The notes beneath the pieces are model-generated. The model did no database searches. It was given only the letters and a program-made list of their open reading frames with translations, and was not told the origin of the DNA. From Clostridiales bacterium UBA7568 (GTDB lineage Bacteria; Bacillota; Clostridia; Oscillospirales; CAG-272), in NCBI GenBank assembly GCA_002479075.1, contig DLLG01000004.1:128331-192330 (forward strand): 64,000 nucleotides of DNA, written 5' to 3'. Within the stretch, counting starts at the first letter, position 1; the number at the start of each line of letters is the position of its first letter. Below are positions 30,573 through 39,324 of the stretch, piece by piece. The position numbers and the translations under genes are program-made.

Positions 30573-30734
30573 TTAGAGCGCTCTCCCCACAACTCTTCCG
30601 CAGCAGAACACACTGTTATGCTCGGAGAGGCGTATGGGCTTATACTTTTCGTTATGCGAGATCAAACAGCCGTTCTCGCGCTCCTTGATAAAGACATCAC
30701 CGTTTACGATGAAGATACCGCTCTCACCGGCTCG
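30573..30734 (-). pseudogene. C-terminal remnant of an S24/LexA-type peptidase (phage repressor-like)
   Basis: Minus strand reads GESGIFIVNGDVFIKERENG, then CLISHNEKYKPIRL.....VFCCGRVVGRAL and stop. This is the end of an S24 peptidase fold: the lysine in VFIKER lines up with the catalytic lysine of LexA and the closing CGRVVG strand is typical. The DNA-binding domain and catalytic serine are missing; the break coincides with the start of the 130-bp repeat at 30731. HTH-S24 repressors are common in prophages and conjugative elements, so this may be a relic of the island's vehicle. Confidence 0.6.
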
Positions 30735-30957
30735 ACGCCTGCTCGGTCGTCGCGGCTCTGACAGCCGTCTAAGGCTGTCATTCACTACCGTTCTTTTTGA
30801 TTCCCTTCGGGCAAAAAAGAAAAACCGCCATTTTACACCTACGGGAATCGATTCTCGCGTCTCGACGACGCTCGGTCATCGCGGCTCTGACAGCCGTCTA
30901 AGGCTGTCATTCACCACCGCTCTTTTCGATTCCCTTCGGGCAAAAAAGAAAAACCGC
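30731..30957. repeat. 130-bp tandem-type duplication beside tRNA-Glu
   Basis: Two copies of about 98 bases (30731-30828 and 30861-30957) share GCGGCTCTGACAGCCG, GGCTGTCATTCAC and TTCCCTTCGGGCAAAAAAG. Copy 1 is followed by CCTACGGGAATCGA (30838-30851), which matches the T-arm of tRNA-Glu that follows copy 2 (30986-30999). So the unit duplicated includes the 3' end of the tRNA gene. Confidence 0.75.
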
Positions 30958-30976
30958 TAAAAGCGGTTTTTCTTTT
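30946..30976 (-). terminator. terminator of tRNA-Glu
   Basis: Minus strand AAAAACCGC, TTTTA, GCGGTTTTT followed by CTTTTTTG, directly after the tRNA 3' end. Confidence 0.8.
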
Positions 30977-30977
30977 T

Positions 30978-31052
30978 TGGTGACCCCTACGGGAATCGAA
31001 CCCATGATTGCGCCGTGAGAGGGCGCCGTCTTAGCCGCTTGACCAAGGGGCC
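30978..31052 (-). tRNA. tRNA-Glu (anticodon CTC)
   Basis: 75 bases with encoded CCA. Acceptor arms GGCCCCT and AGGGGTC, D-arm TTGGTCAAGCGGCTAAGAC, anticodon loop CCCTCTCAC (anticodon CTC), T-arm GGGTTCGATTCCC. Very close to the Firmicute tRNA-Glu(TTC) except at the anticodon and its stem. It marks the right end of the AT-rich island; a fragment of its 3' end is repeated at 30838. Confidence 0.95.
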
Positions 31053-31112
31053 ATAGTCTTTTGCGGAACAACGACATTATATCATATAGTTTTTCAAATT
31101 GCAAGATGTTTT

Positions 31113-31769
31113 TTAATATTTTTTCAAATATTCTTCGAGACAAAGCCCGCTTTTTTTGATTTTTTCCGCAGTTTCACACCCGACATAGCGCCAATGCCAC
31201 GGCTCAAAGGCGATTTTCGTTATATTCTCCTTGCCCTTTGGGTAGCGGAGGATATATCCGAAGCAATGAGCATTCTCGCAGAGCCACTCAAAATACGGGC
31301 TGTTTTCAAAGTCAACTGTGGCGCAGGGACGGTTGTGAATGTCAACGCAAAGCCCGCTTTGGTGTTCGCTTTCGCCGGGACGGGCGGTGTACCTTGCGGC
31401 GAGCGTCTCGGCTTTTGTGCGGGAGTAGCCTTTTTCTTCATAGCTTTGCACGGCGGTATCAAAAAGATATTTCTGATAATTATAGCTACGGTAGCCGCTT
31501 GTGACGGTTATCGGCGGGGCATCGGTGCCGAAATCGTTTTCCATAGCGGCGATAAGCGCTTCAAGGGCGACGGCGGCATCTTTTGTTATTTTCTGCGGGG
31601 CTCTGCCGTCCGGACGGGTCGCTTTTATTTCCGTAAGCTCAGAGGGGACAAAATCCTGCGGCAGGGGATTTTCCGAGTTTATAAGCGGAATATCGGCGGA
31701 GAGAACGTTGAAGGAAAAAAGTAAAACAAAAAGCACGGCAAAAGCCGTGCTCTTAATGATTTTCAGCAT
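31113..31769 (-). CDS. D-alanyl-D-alanine carboxypeptidase, VanY/M15B family
   Basis: 218 residues, exported (signal peptide about 1-25, ending NVLSAD). The M15 zinc site is intact: TSGYRSYNYQ, ARPGESEHQSGLCVDIH (His and Asp ligands) and EPWHWRYVG (catalytic Glu and His). Removes the terminal D-Ala from peptidoglycan precursors or stems in the wall. Start at 31769 because GAGG lies 8 bases upstream. It follows TatD by 45 bases. Unlike the PBP5-like protein at 16381 this one looks active. Confidence 0.9.
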   Translation of the reverse strand: MLKIIKSTAFAVLFVLLFSFNVLSADIPLINSENPLPQDFVPSELTEIKATRPDGRAPQKITKDAAVALEALIAAMENDFGTDAPPITVTSGYRSYNYQKYLFDTAVQSYEEKGYSRTKAETLAARYTARPGESEHQSGLCVDIHNRPCATVDFENSPYFEWLCENAHCFGYILRYPKGKENITKIAFEPWHWRYVGCETAEKIKKSGLCLEEYLKKY

Positions 31770-31814
31770 ATTTCGCACCTCTTTTCGATATATGGTGCGA
31801 CCGAAAGCCCGTTT

Positions 31815-32588
31815 TTATTCGTTTATCCCGAATATCTCTTTTGCATTTCTGACTTCCTGCTCGCAGAAGGCTTCATAATCCATTCCGAGCAGCTCGGCGG
31901 CTTTTTCGGCGGTATAATGCATATAGCCGCTATGGTTCATCTTGCCGCGCATAGGTACGGGAGCAAGATATGGGCAGTCCGTTTCGACGAGAATTCTTTC
32001 CGCAGGAACAACCTTTGCCGCTTCAAGGAGCTTTGATGCGTTTTTGAACGTCAATGAGCCGGAAAAAGAGATATAATATCCCCTGCGGATATATTCCTTT
32101 GCCTGTTCGGCGCTGCCGCTGTAACTATGCAGAATTCCACGAACCTTCGGATGAGCGCAGACAATGTCAAATACGTCGCCGTGCGCCTCTCTGTCGTGAA
32201 TGATGATCGGCAGGGAATATTCTTCGGCGAGGGAGAGCTGCGCATCAAAGAATCTTTTCTGCGTGTCTCTGTCCGAAAAGTCGTAATAATAGTCAAGACC
32301 GATTTCGCCGAGAGCTTTGACCTTGCCTTCGGCAAAAAGCGGGACTATTCTGTCAAGAGCCGAATTTATCTCTCCCGCCGCTCCGCATTCGTGCGGATGA
32401 ATTCCGGCTGCGGCATACATTTTTTCGTACTTTTTTGCAAGCGCAATCGATTGCAGAGAAGTCGTCTCGTCAGTTCCTGCGCAGAGAATTCCGCAGATGT
32501 CGCCGGAAAAGAGAGAGTTCAGAAGCTCCGTCGGGTCACCGAATTTTTCATCGGTATAATGAGCGTGAGTATCGAAAAGGAAAGCCAT
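31815..32588 (-). CDS. TatD-family metal-dependent hydrolase
   Basis: 257 residues; TIM-barrel DNase/hydrolase family. Metal ligands in FDTHAHYTDEKF (about 4-15), the LGEIGLDYYYDFSD loop, PIIIHDREAH and the final ETDCPYLAP (about 201-209). Family members act as 3'-5' DNases and have been linked to DNA repair and tRNA processing. Its ATG overlaps the metG stop by one base, a frequent metG-tatD pairing in Firmicutes. Confidence 0.94.
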   Translation of the reverse strand: MAFLFDTHAHYTDEKFGDPTELLNSLFSGDICGILCAGTDETTSLQSIALAKKYEKMYAAAGIHPHECGAAGEINSALDRIVPLFAEGKVKALGEIGLDYYYDFSDRDTQKRFFDAQLSLAEEYSLPIIIHDREAHGDVFDIVCAHPKVRGILHSYSGSAEQAKEYIRRGYYISFSGSLTFKNASKLLEAAKVVPAERILVETDCPYLAPVPMRGKMNHSGYMHYTAEKAAELLGMDYEAFCEQEVRNAKEIFGINE

Positions 32589-34168
32589 TACTTGTTTTCC
32601 GCAAGCTCGGCTTCAATTTCGGCGAGCTTTTTCTGTTCATCTATTCTTGCAAAGAGAACAAACGATTCGCCGACCTTTTCGCCTGCGGGGAGCAGACCGA
32701 ACGTAGCGGCGCTTTCAAGAGAGCTGTCCGAAATGCCGAGGGAGGCGAGTATCTTTGTGGAGGCTTCCGGCATAGACGAGCCGAAAAGCACGCCGAGGAT
32801 ACGGAGCGATTCGAGGAGGTTATAGATAACCGTCGCAAGCTCTTTTTTTCTGCTCTCATCCTTTGCAAGCGCCCAGGGGGTCGTCTCGTCTATATATTTG
32901 TTCGCTCTTCTCGCAAGCGTCATTGCGGAATCGAGTGCGTCTGCAACCTTGAACGCATCCATATTCGCAACGAAACCTTCATAGGAGCGTTTTGCCGTTG
33001 CGATAAGCTCTGAATCGAATTCCGTTTTGCCTGTCGGCGCGGGAATGACGCCGTCAAAATACTTTTTCGTCATTGAGAGAGTTCTTGCAAGCAGGTTTCC
33101 GAGCGTGTTTGCAAGGTCTGTGTTGTAGCGCGAGATGACGGAGGGATAAGTTATCGAGCCGTCCGAGGAATAGGGCATTTCGGAGAGGAAGTAATATCTT
33201 GTTCCGTCAACACCGAAATGACGTACGAGCGTATCCGAATAGATGACGTTGCCCTTTGATTTCGACATTTTGTCTGTGCCGAAGAGGAACCAGGGATGTG
33301 CAAAGATCTTTTCGGGGATCGGTTCGCCGAGCGCCATAAGGAAAATGGGCCAATAGATGACGTGGAAGCGGGCGATGTCCTTACCGATGACGTGAACGTC
33401 TGCGGGCCAGAATTTTCTGTAATTCTCGCTGTTTTCGTCGCAATCATAGCCGAGAGCGGTGATGTAGTTTGAGAGGGCATCGAGCCAGACATAAACTACG
33501 TGCTTTGAATCGAAATCGACGGGAACGCCCCAGGTAAACGATGAGCGGGAAACGCAGAGATCCTGAAGTCCGGGCTTGATGAAATTGTTTACCATTTCTT
33601 TCTTTATGCCTTCGGGTGCGATGAAATCGGGGTGCGACTCTATATATTCGAGGAGCCTGTCCTGATATTTGCTCATCTTGAAGAAATACGCCTCTTCCTT
33701 TTCGCGACGGAGAGGTCTTCCGCAGTCCGGGCAGATTCCGCCCTCTGCCTGCGTGTCCGTAAAGAACGATTCGCAGGGAACGCAATACCAGCCCTCATAC
33801 GAGCCCTTGTAAATGTCGCCCTGATCATAGAGCTTTTTGAAAATCTTCTGAACGGCTTTGACGTGATGTTCGTCCGTTGTGCGGATGAAGCAGTCATAAT
33901 CAACGCCGAGCAACTTCCAGAGCTCTTTTATCTGCGACGAGATACCGTCAACATACTCCTGCGGGGCGATTCCGCTTGCGTTTGCAAGATCTTCGATCTT
34001 CTGACCGTGCTCATCCGAGCCTGTGCAGAAGAAAACATCATACCCCTGCGACTTTTTATAGCGCGCGATGGCGTCCGCAAGGACGGGGTCATATGAATTG
34101 CCGACGTGCGGCTTGCGGGAAGCATAAGCTATCGCAGTTGTAATATAGTACTTTCCTTTGTTTTTCAT
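32588..34168 (-). CDS. metG: methionine--tRNA ligase
   Basis: Charges tRNA-Met (526 residues). Class I signatures: AYASRKPHVGNSYDP (HIGH-like) near the N-terminus and DKMSKSKGN (KMSKS). Zinc knuckle CVPCESFF...GGICPDCG (about 125-145). The C-terminal tRNA-binding appendix present in some relatives is absent. Start set at 34168 with GGAGAAGG upstream, rather than the longer frame to 34267. Confidence 0.97.
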   Translation of the reverse strand: MKNKGKYYITTAIAYASRKPHVGNSYDPVLADAIARYKKSQGYDVFFCTGSDEHGQKIEDLANASGIAPQEYVDGISSQIKELWKLLGVDYDCFIRTTDEHHVKAVQKIFKKLYDQGDIYKGSYEGWYCVPCESFFTDTQAEGGICPDCGRPLRREKEEAYFFKMSKYQDRLLEYIESHPDFIAPEGIKKEMVNNFIKPGLQDLCVSRSSFTWGVPVDFDSKHVVYVWLDALSNYITALGYDCDENSENYRKFWPADVHVIGKDIARFHVIYWPIFLMALGEPIPEKIFAHPWFLFGTDKMSKSKGNVIYSDTLVRHFGVDGTRYYFLSEMPYSSDGSITYPSVISRYNTDLANTLGNLLARTLSMTKKYFDGVIPAPTGKTEFDSELIATAKRSYEGFVANMDAFKVADALDSAMTLARRANKYIDETTPWALAKDESRKKELATVIYNLLESLRILGVLFGSSMPEASTKILASLGISDSSLESAATFGLLPAGEKVGESFVLFARIDEQKKLAEIEAELAENK

Positions 34169-34178
34169 TGTCCTTCTC

Positions 34179-35300
34179 CTATATAATCTTTTTCCCGCCG
34201 ATGATGACGGAGGAAATATTTTTTTCTTTATCAAGCACGAGCATATCCGCCCGTTTTCCGATCTCAATCGAGCCGCAATCGCCGTAGATTCCGGTCATCT
34301 CTGCGGGCGTTTTCGTTGCGCATATCAGCGCTTCCTCAAAAGCGATATCGCAGAAACGCATAAGATTTTTGATTGCGTCGTGAAGGGTGAGAGTGCTGCC
34401 GACGATCGTTCCGTCCGCTTTCTTTGCGCCGCCTTCGGAGAGGGTAAACGGTATGCCGTTCATCTCGTAATTTCCGAAGGGGAGAGTCGCCTGCGGGATT
34501 GAATCGGTTATCAGGACGAGCCTGTCGCCGTCATATTTCTTTGCCTTATATAGGGCGCGCACGGCTTCGGGTGAGACGTGCAGTCCGTCGCAGATAAGTT
34601 CCGCATAAGCGGACGACGCCATTGCCGCTCCCGCCGCTCCCGTGCCTCTGTGAGTCAGTGGGGTCATTGCATTGAATGTGTGCGTAAACGAGACGGCGCC
34701 GTCGGAGAGCGCCTTTTCACATTCCTCGGCTGTTGCGTTTGTATGACCTATGCCGATCGTCGCCGTTTCGGAGAGCTTTCGGATAAGCCCATCGGGAGCT
34801 TCTTCCGGAGCGACTGTAAAATGCGTTTTGAGAGGATATATTTCCTCCGCAAGGGCTGTCATTTCGCCTGCGTCCGGCTTGCGGATCAGGGAAACGTCGT
34901 GACATCCTGGCTTTTTTGCGCTGATGTATGGCCCTTCGATATGGACTCCGGCAAAGCGCGCGCCGCCTGTCACCGTCGATTTTATATTTGAGATTGCCGA
35001 ATTTATCTTCGGCAGAGCCGCTGTCATAACTGTCGGGAAAACGGTTGTTGTGCCGTGACTTGCATATATCAGCGAGAGCTTTTCAAGCGTCTTTGCGTCC
35101 GCCTCCATTATGTCAACTCCGCCGCAGCCGTGCGTATGGACGTCAACATAGCCGGGAACTATAAATTTTCCCGCACAGTCGATATTTTCATATTCCGAAA
35201 GGGCGCCGCAGATAACGCCGTCAGATACGTAAACATCGCGCTTTACAAACGCCCGTTTTTCCGTATCGAACACGCTTGCACCCGTCAATTTCAGTTTCAA
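34179..35300 (-). CDS. nagA: N-acetylglucosamine-6-phosphate deacetylase
   Basis: 373 residues. Produces glucosamine 6-phosphate and acetate from amino-sugar or wall-recycling intermediates. Metal site in VDVHTHGCGGVDIME (about 51-65), catalytic region VHIEGPYISAKKPG, GIGHTNA and the aspartate in LITDSIP. The start is a TTG at 35300 with AGGAG seven bases upstream; no ATG fits. No nagB is in the window. Lies between rsmI and metG on the minus strand with short gaps. Confidence 0.92.
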   Translation of the reverse strand: MKLKLTGASVFDTEKRAFVKRDVYVSDGVICGALSEYENIDCAGKFIVPGYVDVHTHGCGGVDIMEADAKTLEKLSLIYASHGTTTVFPTVMTAALPKINSAISNIKSTVTGGARFAGVHIEGPYISAKKPGCHDVSLIRKPDAGEMTALAEEIYPLKTHFTVAPEEAPDGLIRKLSETATIGIGHTNATAEECEKALSDGAVSFTHTFNAMTPLTHRGTGAAGAAMASSAYAELICDGLHVSPEAVRALYKAKKYDGDRLVLITDSIPQATLPFGNYEMNGIPFTLSEGGAKKADGTIVGSTLTLHDAIKNLMRFCDIAFEEALICATKTPAEMTGIYGDCGSIEIGKRADMLVLDKEKNISSVIIGGKKII

Positions 35301-35356
35301 TTCCGCTCTCCTTTTCATCCGAGATAACAAAAGTATATTACATTTTGCGGAGATTT

Positions 35357-36235
35357 TCAATCTTTCCGCATTATTTTATTATATATTTCGCTTTTTCCGA
35401 CGCCTCTGTCACGCGCGGTTGCCTTCATAGCGTCGCTTTTGCTCATTCCGAGGGAAATATAATGCTCGACGTGCTCTTCTATCGTTAAAGTTTTCGCAAG
35501 GGAATTTTCTTCTTCTTTCGGCGCGCCCTCGATTATAAGCACGAATTCTCCCTTCGGTGTGACGGTTTTATAATAGTCAACTGCGCCGGAAAGGGTCGTG
35601 CGGATGACCTCTTCATTTATTTTCGTAAGCTCGCGACAGAGGGCGATTTTCCTGTCTCCGAGGGCGGAGAGAAGTTCGTCCAGAGTCTTTGTCAGCCTGT
35701 GCGGTGCTTCATAGAAAATCAGCGTGCGCTTTTCGGCTTTGACTTCGTCAATTGCCTCGCGCCTGTCGCCGGAGGCTGTCGGCAGGAACCCTTCAAAAGC
35801 GAATTTGCCCGTAAAAAGTCCGGAAACGGCAAGCGCAGACACGGCGGCGCAGGGTCCGGGTATGACGGAAACGGGTATTCCTCTTTCCGCGCAGAGACGG
35901 ACAATATCCTCGCCGGGGTCGCTTATTGCGGGCATACCGGCGTCTGTCACAAGTGCGCAGGATTCGCCTGCGGCGAGCCTTTCGGCAATGCCTTCGCCCT
36001 TTTGCTTTTTATTGTGCTCGTAATATGAGCAGAGCGGCTTTTTTATGCCGAATTTTGAAAGCATAGCGCCGGAAACGCGCGTGTCCTCCGCGGCGATGAA
36101 GTCAACCTCGGAGAGTACCTTTTTCGCTCTTTCGGAAAGATCAGAAAGGTTGCCGATAGGCGTGCCGACAAGATACAGCGTGCCTTTCATTACGGCGTTT
36201 TTTTCGTGTGTTTCAGGGCTTTTTATAGTATCCAT
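35357..36235 (-). CDS. rsmI: 16S rRNA (cytidine(1402)-2'-O)-methyltransferase
   Basis: 292 residues; tetrapyrrole-methylase fold that methylates C1402 in the decoding centre. Signatures: LYLVGTPIGNLSDLSERA (about 20-37), AAEDTRVSG, SYYEHNK, ALVTDAGMPAISDPG and FEGFLP. Start at 36235 has a clear ACGGAG site; it gives a slightly long N-terminus and overlaps the upstream gene by 23 bases. An internal ATG at 36190 lacks a ribosome site. Confidence 0.95.
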   Translation of the reverse strand: MDTIKSPETHEKNAVMKGTLYLVGTPIGNLSDLSERAKKVLSEVDFIAAEDTRVSGAMLSKFGIKKPLCSYYEHNKKQKGEGIAERLAAGESCALVTDAGMPAISDPGEDIVRLCAERGIPVSVIPGPCAAVSALAVSGLFTGKFAFEGFLPTASGDRREAIDEVKAEKRTLIFYEAPHRLTKTLDELLSALGDRKIALCRELTKINEEVIRTTLSGAVDYYKTVTPKGEFVLIIEGAPKEEENSLAKTLTIEEHVEHYISLGMSKSDAMKATARDRGVGKSEIYNKIMRKD

Positions 36236-36968
36236 TGAAGTCTCCGTTTGTGTATATATAGTTCATTTCGTCCGTATAGCCGCTTTGCGACATATTGTCT
36301 TTCGATTTATAAATCATCAGCGGCCGGGTGAAGAATACGCCTTCGCCACCGCCCTTTACGCCCTCACAGAGGACAAGGCAGGGAACGTGATTTTCTGTCG
36401 GATAGACAACTGTCACCCTTTTCGGTTCAATTCCGTTTTTGCGCATTGAATATATCATCTCCGCTATCCTGTCCGGTCGGTAAACGCAGACAAAGCTGCC
36501 GCCGAAGCGGAGAAGCCTTGCCGCTACGGAGGAAAAATCCGCAATGCCGCCCGTAACCTCTCTCCGGCAGATTCTTGCGGATTCGTTTTCGCTTTCGAGT
36601 CCTGCGCCGGTTCTGAGATACGGCGGGTTTGAAAATACGGTATCGAATTTGCCGTTATATTCTTTGCCCGCGCTTCTTGCGTCGCCGCAGACAACCTCTA
36701 TCTTATCCGAAAGGTGATTGAAATCGACATTTTTCGCCGCAATATCCGCAAGGGAGGGTTGAATCTCAAAAGCGGTTATATGTTTTGCCTTATCTCTTGC
36801 GGCACAGAGCATTGAGATAACTCCGTTTCCTGCGCCGAGCTCGGCAAATCTTCCGCTTGTCGCCTTTTTTATATATGCGGAGAGCAGATATGCGTCCGTT
36901 CCGAAGTCAAGCGAGCCGTCGAGAGAAAAAAGCGAGAGCGAATCGTTTATTTTTTCGGGCTTGTCCAT
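36213..36968 (-). CDS. tRNA1(Val) (adenine(37)-N6)-methyltransferase-like protein (TrmN6/YabB family)
   Basis: 251 residues; SAM-dependent N6-adenine methyltransferase. SAM site ELGAGNGVISMLCA (about 40-53) and catalytic NPPYLRTG (about 114-121). In Firmicutes this gene (yabB) and rsmI (yabC) are neighbours, as here, supporting the assignment. The exact target base is inferred from the family. Confidence 0.9.
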   Translation of the reverse strand: MDKPEKINDSLSLFSLDGSLDFGTDAYLLSAYIKKATSGRFAELGAGNGVISMLCAARDKAKHITAFEIQPSLADIAAKNVDFNHLSDKIEVVCGDARSAGKEYNGKFDTVFSNPPYLRTGAGLESENESARICRREVTGGIADFSSVAARLLRFGGSFVCVYRPDRIAEMIYSMRKNGIEPKRVTVVYPTENHVPCLVLCEGVKGGGEGVFFTRPLMIYKSKDNMSQSGYTDEMNYIYTNGDFNGYYKKP

Positions 36969-37729
36969 TATTTTCTCCCTCTTCGGAAAATTTCAAACGC
37001 AATGATCGATGCCGCCGAGGCTGCCGAAAGCGCGGCGGGGAAGTCTCTGCCGTAATCAAGGCAGACTACAGAATCGCATTCCGCCAGCGCCGCCTGCGTG
37101 ATTCCACGCTTTTCGCCGCCGACTATAAGCAGCAGCGGACGCTTTATATCCGCATCATAAATTGAAACGGCGTCCTTTGTTTTATCGGCGGCGAGGACGG
37201 CAAAGCCCTTTCTGCGAAAGAGCTTTGCCGCAGCGGCGCTGTCGGCGATGAATATTCTGAAAAGCTCGGAAGCCCCCGCCGACGCCCGGCAGACGACCCC
37301 CGCGGCACTCATCCAGTTCCTCGGCGGAACGATTATCCCGCTTGCCCCCGCCGCATAAAGCGACCGCAGGCAATAGCCGAAGTTATAAGGATCCTCAATA
37401 CCTTCAAGCATAACCCAGAAATCGCCCGAAATATCAGCTTCGGTAAGCTCCGGAAGGGGTCTTTCGGAGCAGACGGCAATAATTCCGCCGTGCGAATTTC
37501 CGATGCAGAGCTCATCTATTTCGGAGCTGTCAACCCCGCGGACGGCAAAACCGAGCTCCTCGCCTCTGTGGCGAAGATATGATATTTCTTTCATTTTCGA
37601 TTCTGCTTTCGCGCGGTCAAAAAGAATCTCTTCGATTTTTCGTCCGTTTCCGGCGGAAAGCACGGCGCGGATCGACACCATTCCTTCCATTATGTTTGAG
37701 CCTGCGAATTTTTCGTTTTCTTTTTTCAT
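36968..37729 (-). CDS. TrmH/SpoU-family RNA 2'-O-methyltransferase
   Basis: 253 residues. Knotted SPOUT fold: motif 1 NFGYCLRSLYAAG (about 118-130), motif 2 LIVGGEKRGI and motif 3 region FPAALSAASAASIIAFE, where the usual asparagine of the LN.S.A motif is serine. The N-terminal part is a short substrate-binding L30e-like domain. Target RNA unknown. Start at 37729 with AGGAG ahead. Overlaps the trmN6-like start by one base. Confidence 0.85.
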   Translation of the reverse strand: MKKENEKFAGSNIMEGMVSIRAVLSAGNGRKIEEILFDRAKAESKMKEISYLRHRGEELGFAVRGVDSSEIDELCIGNSHGGIIAVCSERPLPELTEADISGDFWVMLEGIEDPYNFGYCLRSLYAAGASGIIVPPRNWMSAAGVVCRASAGASELFRIFIADSAAAAKLFRRKGFAVLAADKTKDAVSIYDADIKRPLLLIVGGEKRGITQAALAECDSVVCLDYGRDFPAALSAASAASIIAFEIFRRGRK

Positions 37730-37736
37730 AATGCTC

Positions 37737-38408
37737 CTAAGGTTTGAGTTTTCCCCCGCTTTCTTTGATACGGAACAGAACAAGCGCCAGCTCCGCGCGG
37801 GTTATATTACGTTCGGGACGGAAGGTTCCGTCCGGATAGCCTATCATATATTCGAGAGAAATGACGGTTTTGACATTCTGCATATAGGGAAGATATGTAT
37901 CGCCTATGTCCGAAAAAAGATCGACATTTGAATTCGAAACGACTTTCTTTGTAAGCGCTCCGATTATATATGCCGCTTCCTGTCTTGATATTGTTTCAAG
38001 CGGCAAAAAATATGTTCTTCCGTTTTCTTTGAGAGTCCCCATAAGCCCGAGCGCACAGACGGTCTTTACATACGGGATAAGCTCGTCCGGCGTATCGCCG
38101 ATATCCGAAAGATTTGTTTCATAGCGGAAATATTTCTCTGATTTTATGCCGAGATATTTGACAAGCACCTCGGCAAATTCTGCCCTTGAGACGGTTTCGT
38201 CCGGGAGGAAGAGTGCGTCGCCCGCTTCGGAATACACGCAGGACATATATCCGCTTTTGCAGGCGGAGACTATCGCTTTTTCTGCGAAGTTATCCTCTGC
38301 GTCTGTCGGAAGGGAACCGGAGCCTCCCGAAAAAATTGCGATTGCGCAAAGTGTTACGGCGAATACGGATAACGCCAGTATCAGAGATAAAGAAATTTGC
38401 TTTTTCAT
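37737..38408 (-). CDS. SLH-domain surface protein
   Basis: 223 residues: signal peptide or anchor (1-28), then three S-layer-homology repeats that fill the protein. Each has the A..G.M/Y....F.P...ISR.E.A pattern (FLPDETVSRAEFAEVLVKYL, FLPLETISRQEAAYIIGALT, YPDGTFRPERNITRAELALVLFRI in turn). SLH trimers bind pyruvylated wall polymers. There is no extra functional domain, so it may serve as a wall cap or regulator. Ends 7 bases before the TrmH-type start. Confidence 0.9.
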   Translation of the reverse strand: MKKQISLSLILALSVFAVTLCAIAIFSGGSGSLPTDAEDNFAEKAIVSACKSGYMSCVYSEAGDALFLPDETVSRAEFAEVLVKYLGIKSEKYFRYETNLSDIGDTPDELIPYVKTVCALGLMGTLKENGRTYFLPLETISRQEAAYIIGALTKKVVSNSNVDLFSDIGDTYLPYMQNVKTVISLEYMIGYPDGTFRPERNITRAELALVLFRIKESGGKLKP

Positions 38409-38488
38409 TTTACTGTCCTTTCGATTTATACAAATTTATAAATCAAATATAGCACAGTATAAATGAAAAATCGGTCGGAGAAGGGCTG

Positions 38489-39142
38489 TCAGCCCACGCC
38501 GTTTTTCCTGTTAAATTTGCGCGCGCGGTCAGCTCCGGGCGAATTTTTGCGTATCGCGCGGATAATTGTCGCACGGTCTTTTTTCGGAATAGGTTTTTTG
38601 CTTGTCTGTTGCTTTATAAAATCCGCCCCGTCTGAGAGAGAGAAAACGCCGTCCGGCTTGCAATCGAAGATCGTTTTTTCAGAGGTGAATATAGTTATGC
38701 AGGTGATATTATATTGAGGAATACTCTCCCTTTTGAAAAGAGAGATCAGGGAATCCCTGAATTTTTCGTTCTGAATCATCGGACTTTCGAAATCTGTTTC
38801 CTTCATATTTCCGGATTTTGTCCGGACGCTCTGATGCCAGAGATATTCGTCGCCGCAATATATCCTGCCCATCCTGTCGCTGATGTTGACAATATATATG
38901 CCTGACGGCAAAACAACTATATCGCTGACCTCCGAATACATCTTTCTGCCGAGCCTGTCGAGATGGGGAAGCCATACGCCGGAAAGGACGTTTCCTTCTC
39001 CGAAGCAGGCGCAAAGATAAGCCGATGCAGCGCCGACGGAGGGCCTTGAATATGAGAGAATCTTCTTTTTCGTAACGGACGAGCTGATTTTAAGCGCAAG
39101 CTTCATCAGTCCGAACGCAATCAGCGCAATAACGGCGCACAT
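38489..39142 (-). CDS. NERD (nuclease-related) domain membrane protein
   Basis: 217 residues: N-terminal membrane helix (residues 1-20), then a NERD domain with YSEVSDIVVLPSGIYIVNISD.MGRIYCGDEYLWHQ, where the usual E-x-K is replaced by N-I-S, so nuclease chemistry is doubtful. A basic C-terminal tail KKPIPKKDRATIIRAIRKN resembles DNA- or RNA-binding extensions. ATG 39142 lacks a good ribosome site; a GGGGGG run at about 39171-39176 suggests translation may begin a few codons earlier at a non-standard start. Confidence 0.7.
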   Translation of the reverse strand: MCAVIALIAFGLMKLALKISSSVTKKKILSYSRPSVGAASAYLCACFGEGNVLSGVWLPHLDRLGRKMYSEVSDIVVLPSGIYIVNISDRMGRIYCGDEYLWHQSVRTKSGNMKETDFESPMIQNEKFRDSLISLFKRESIPQYNITCITIFTSEKTIFDCKPDGVFSLSDGADFIKQQTSKKPIPKKDRATIIRAIRKNSPGADRARKFNRKNGVG

Positions 39143-39256
39143 AATAAGCGGCGCGAGCTTTTCCGTAAATATCCCCCCTTCGTAGCTTCACATAATTCTA
39201 CGTAATACATAATATCATATTGTACACACTTTTTCAAGAGAAAAGGCGCAAAGCTA

Positions 39257-39285
39257 TTGCGAAAAATGAAAAAGTGTGATAGAAT
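39257..39285 (+). promoter_or_regulatory. promoter of the CDF transporter gene
   Basis: TTGCGA, 17-base spacer, TAGAAT on the plus strand. A divergent minus-strand promoter (TTGAAA-17-TATTAT) for the NERD gene overlaps this area. Confidence 0.65.
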
Positions 39286-39324
39286 AATCGCTAAACAAAA
39301 CTTCTTTGCGGGGAAAGCAATATT

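Noticed and set aside
30907..31143. 78-codon minus-strand frame
   Set aside because: Covers the tRNA-Glu gene and its terminator, so it cannot be a normal gene.
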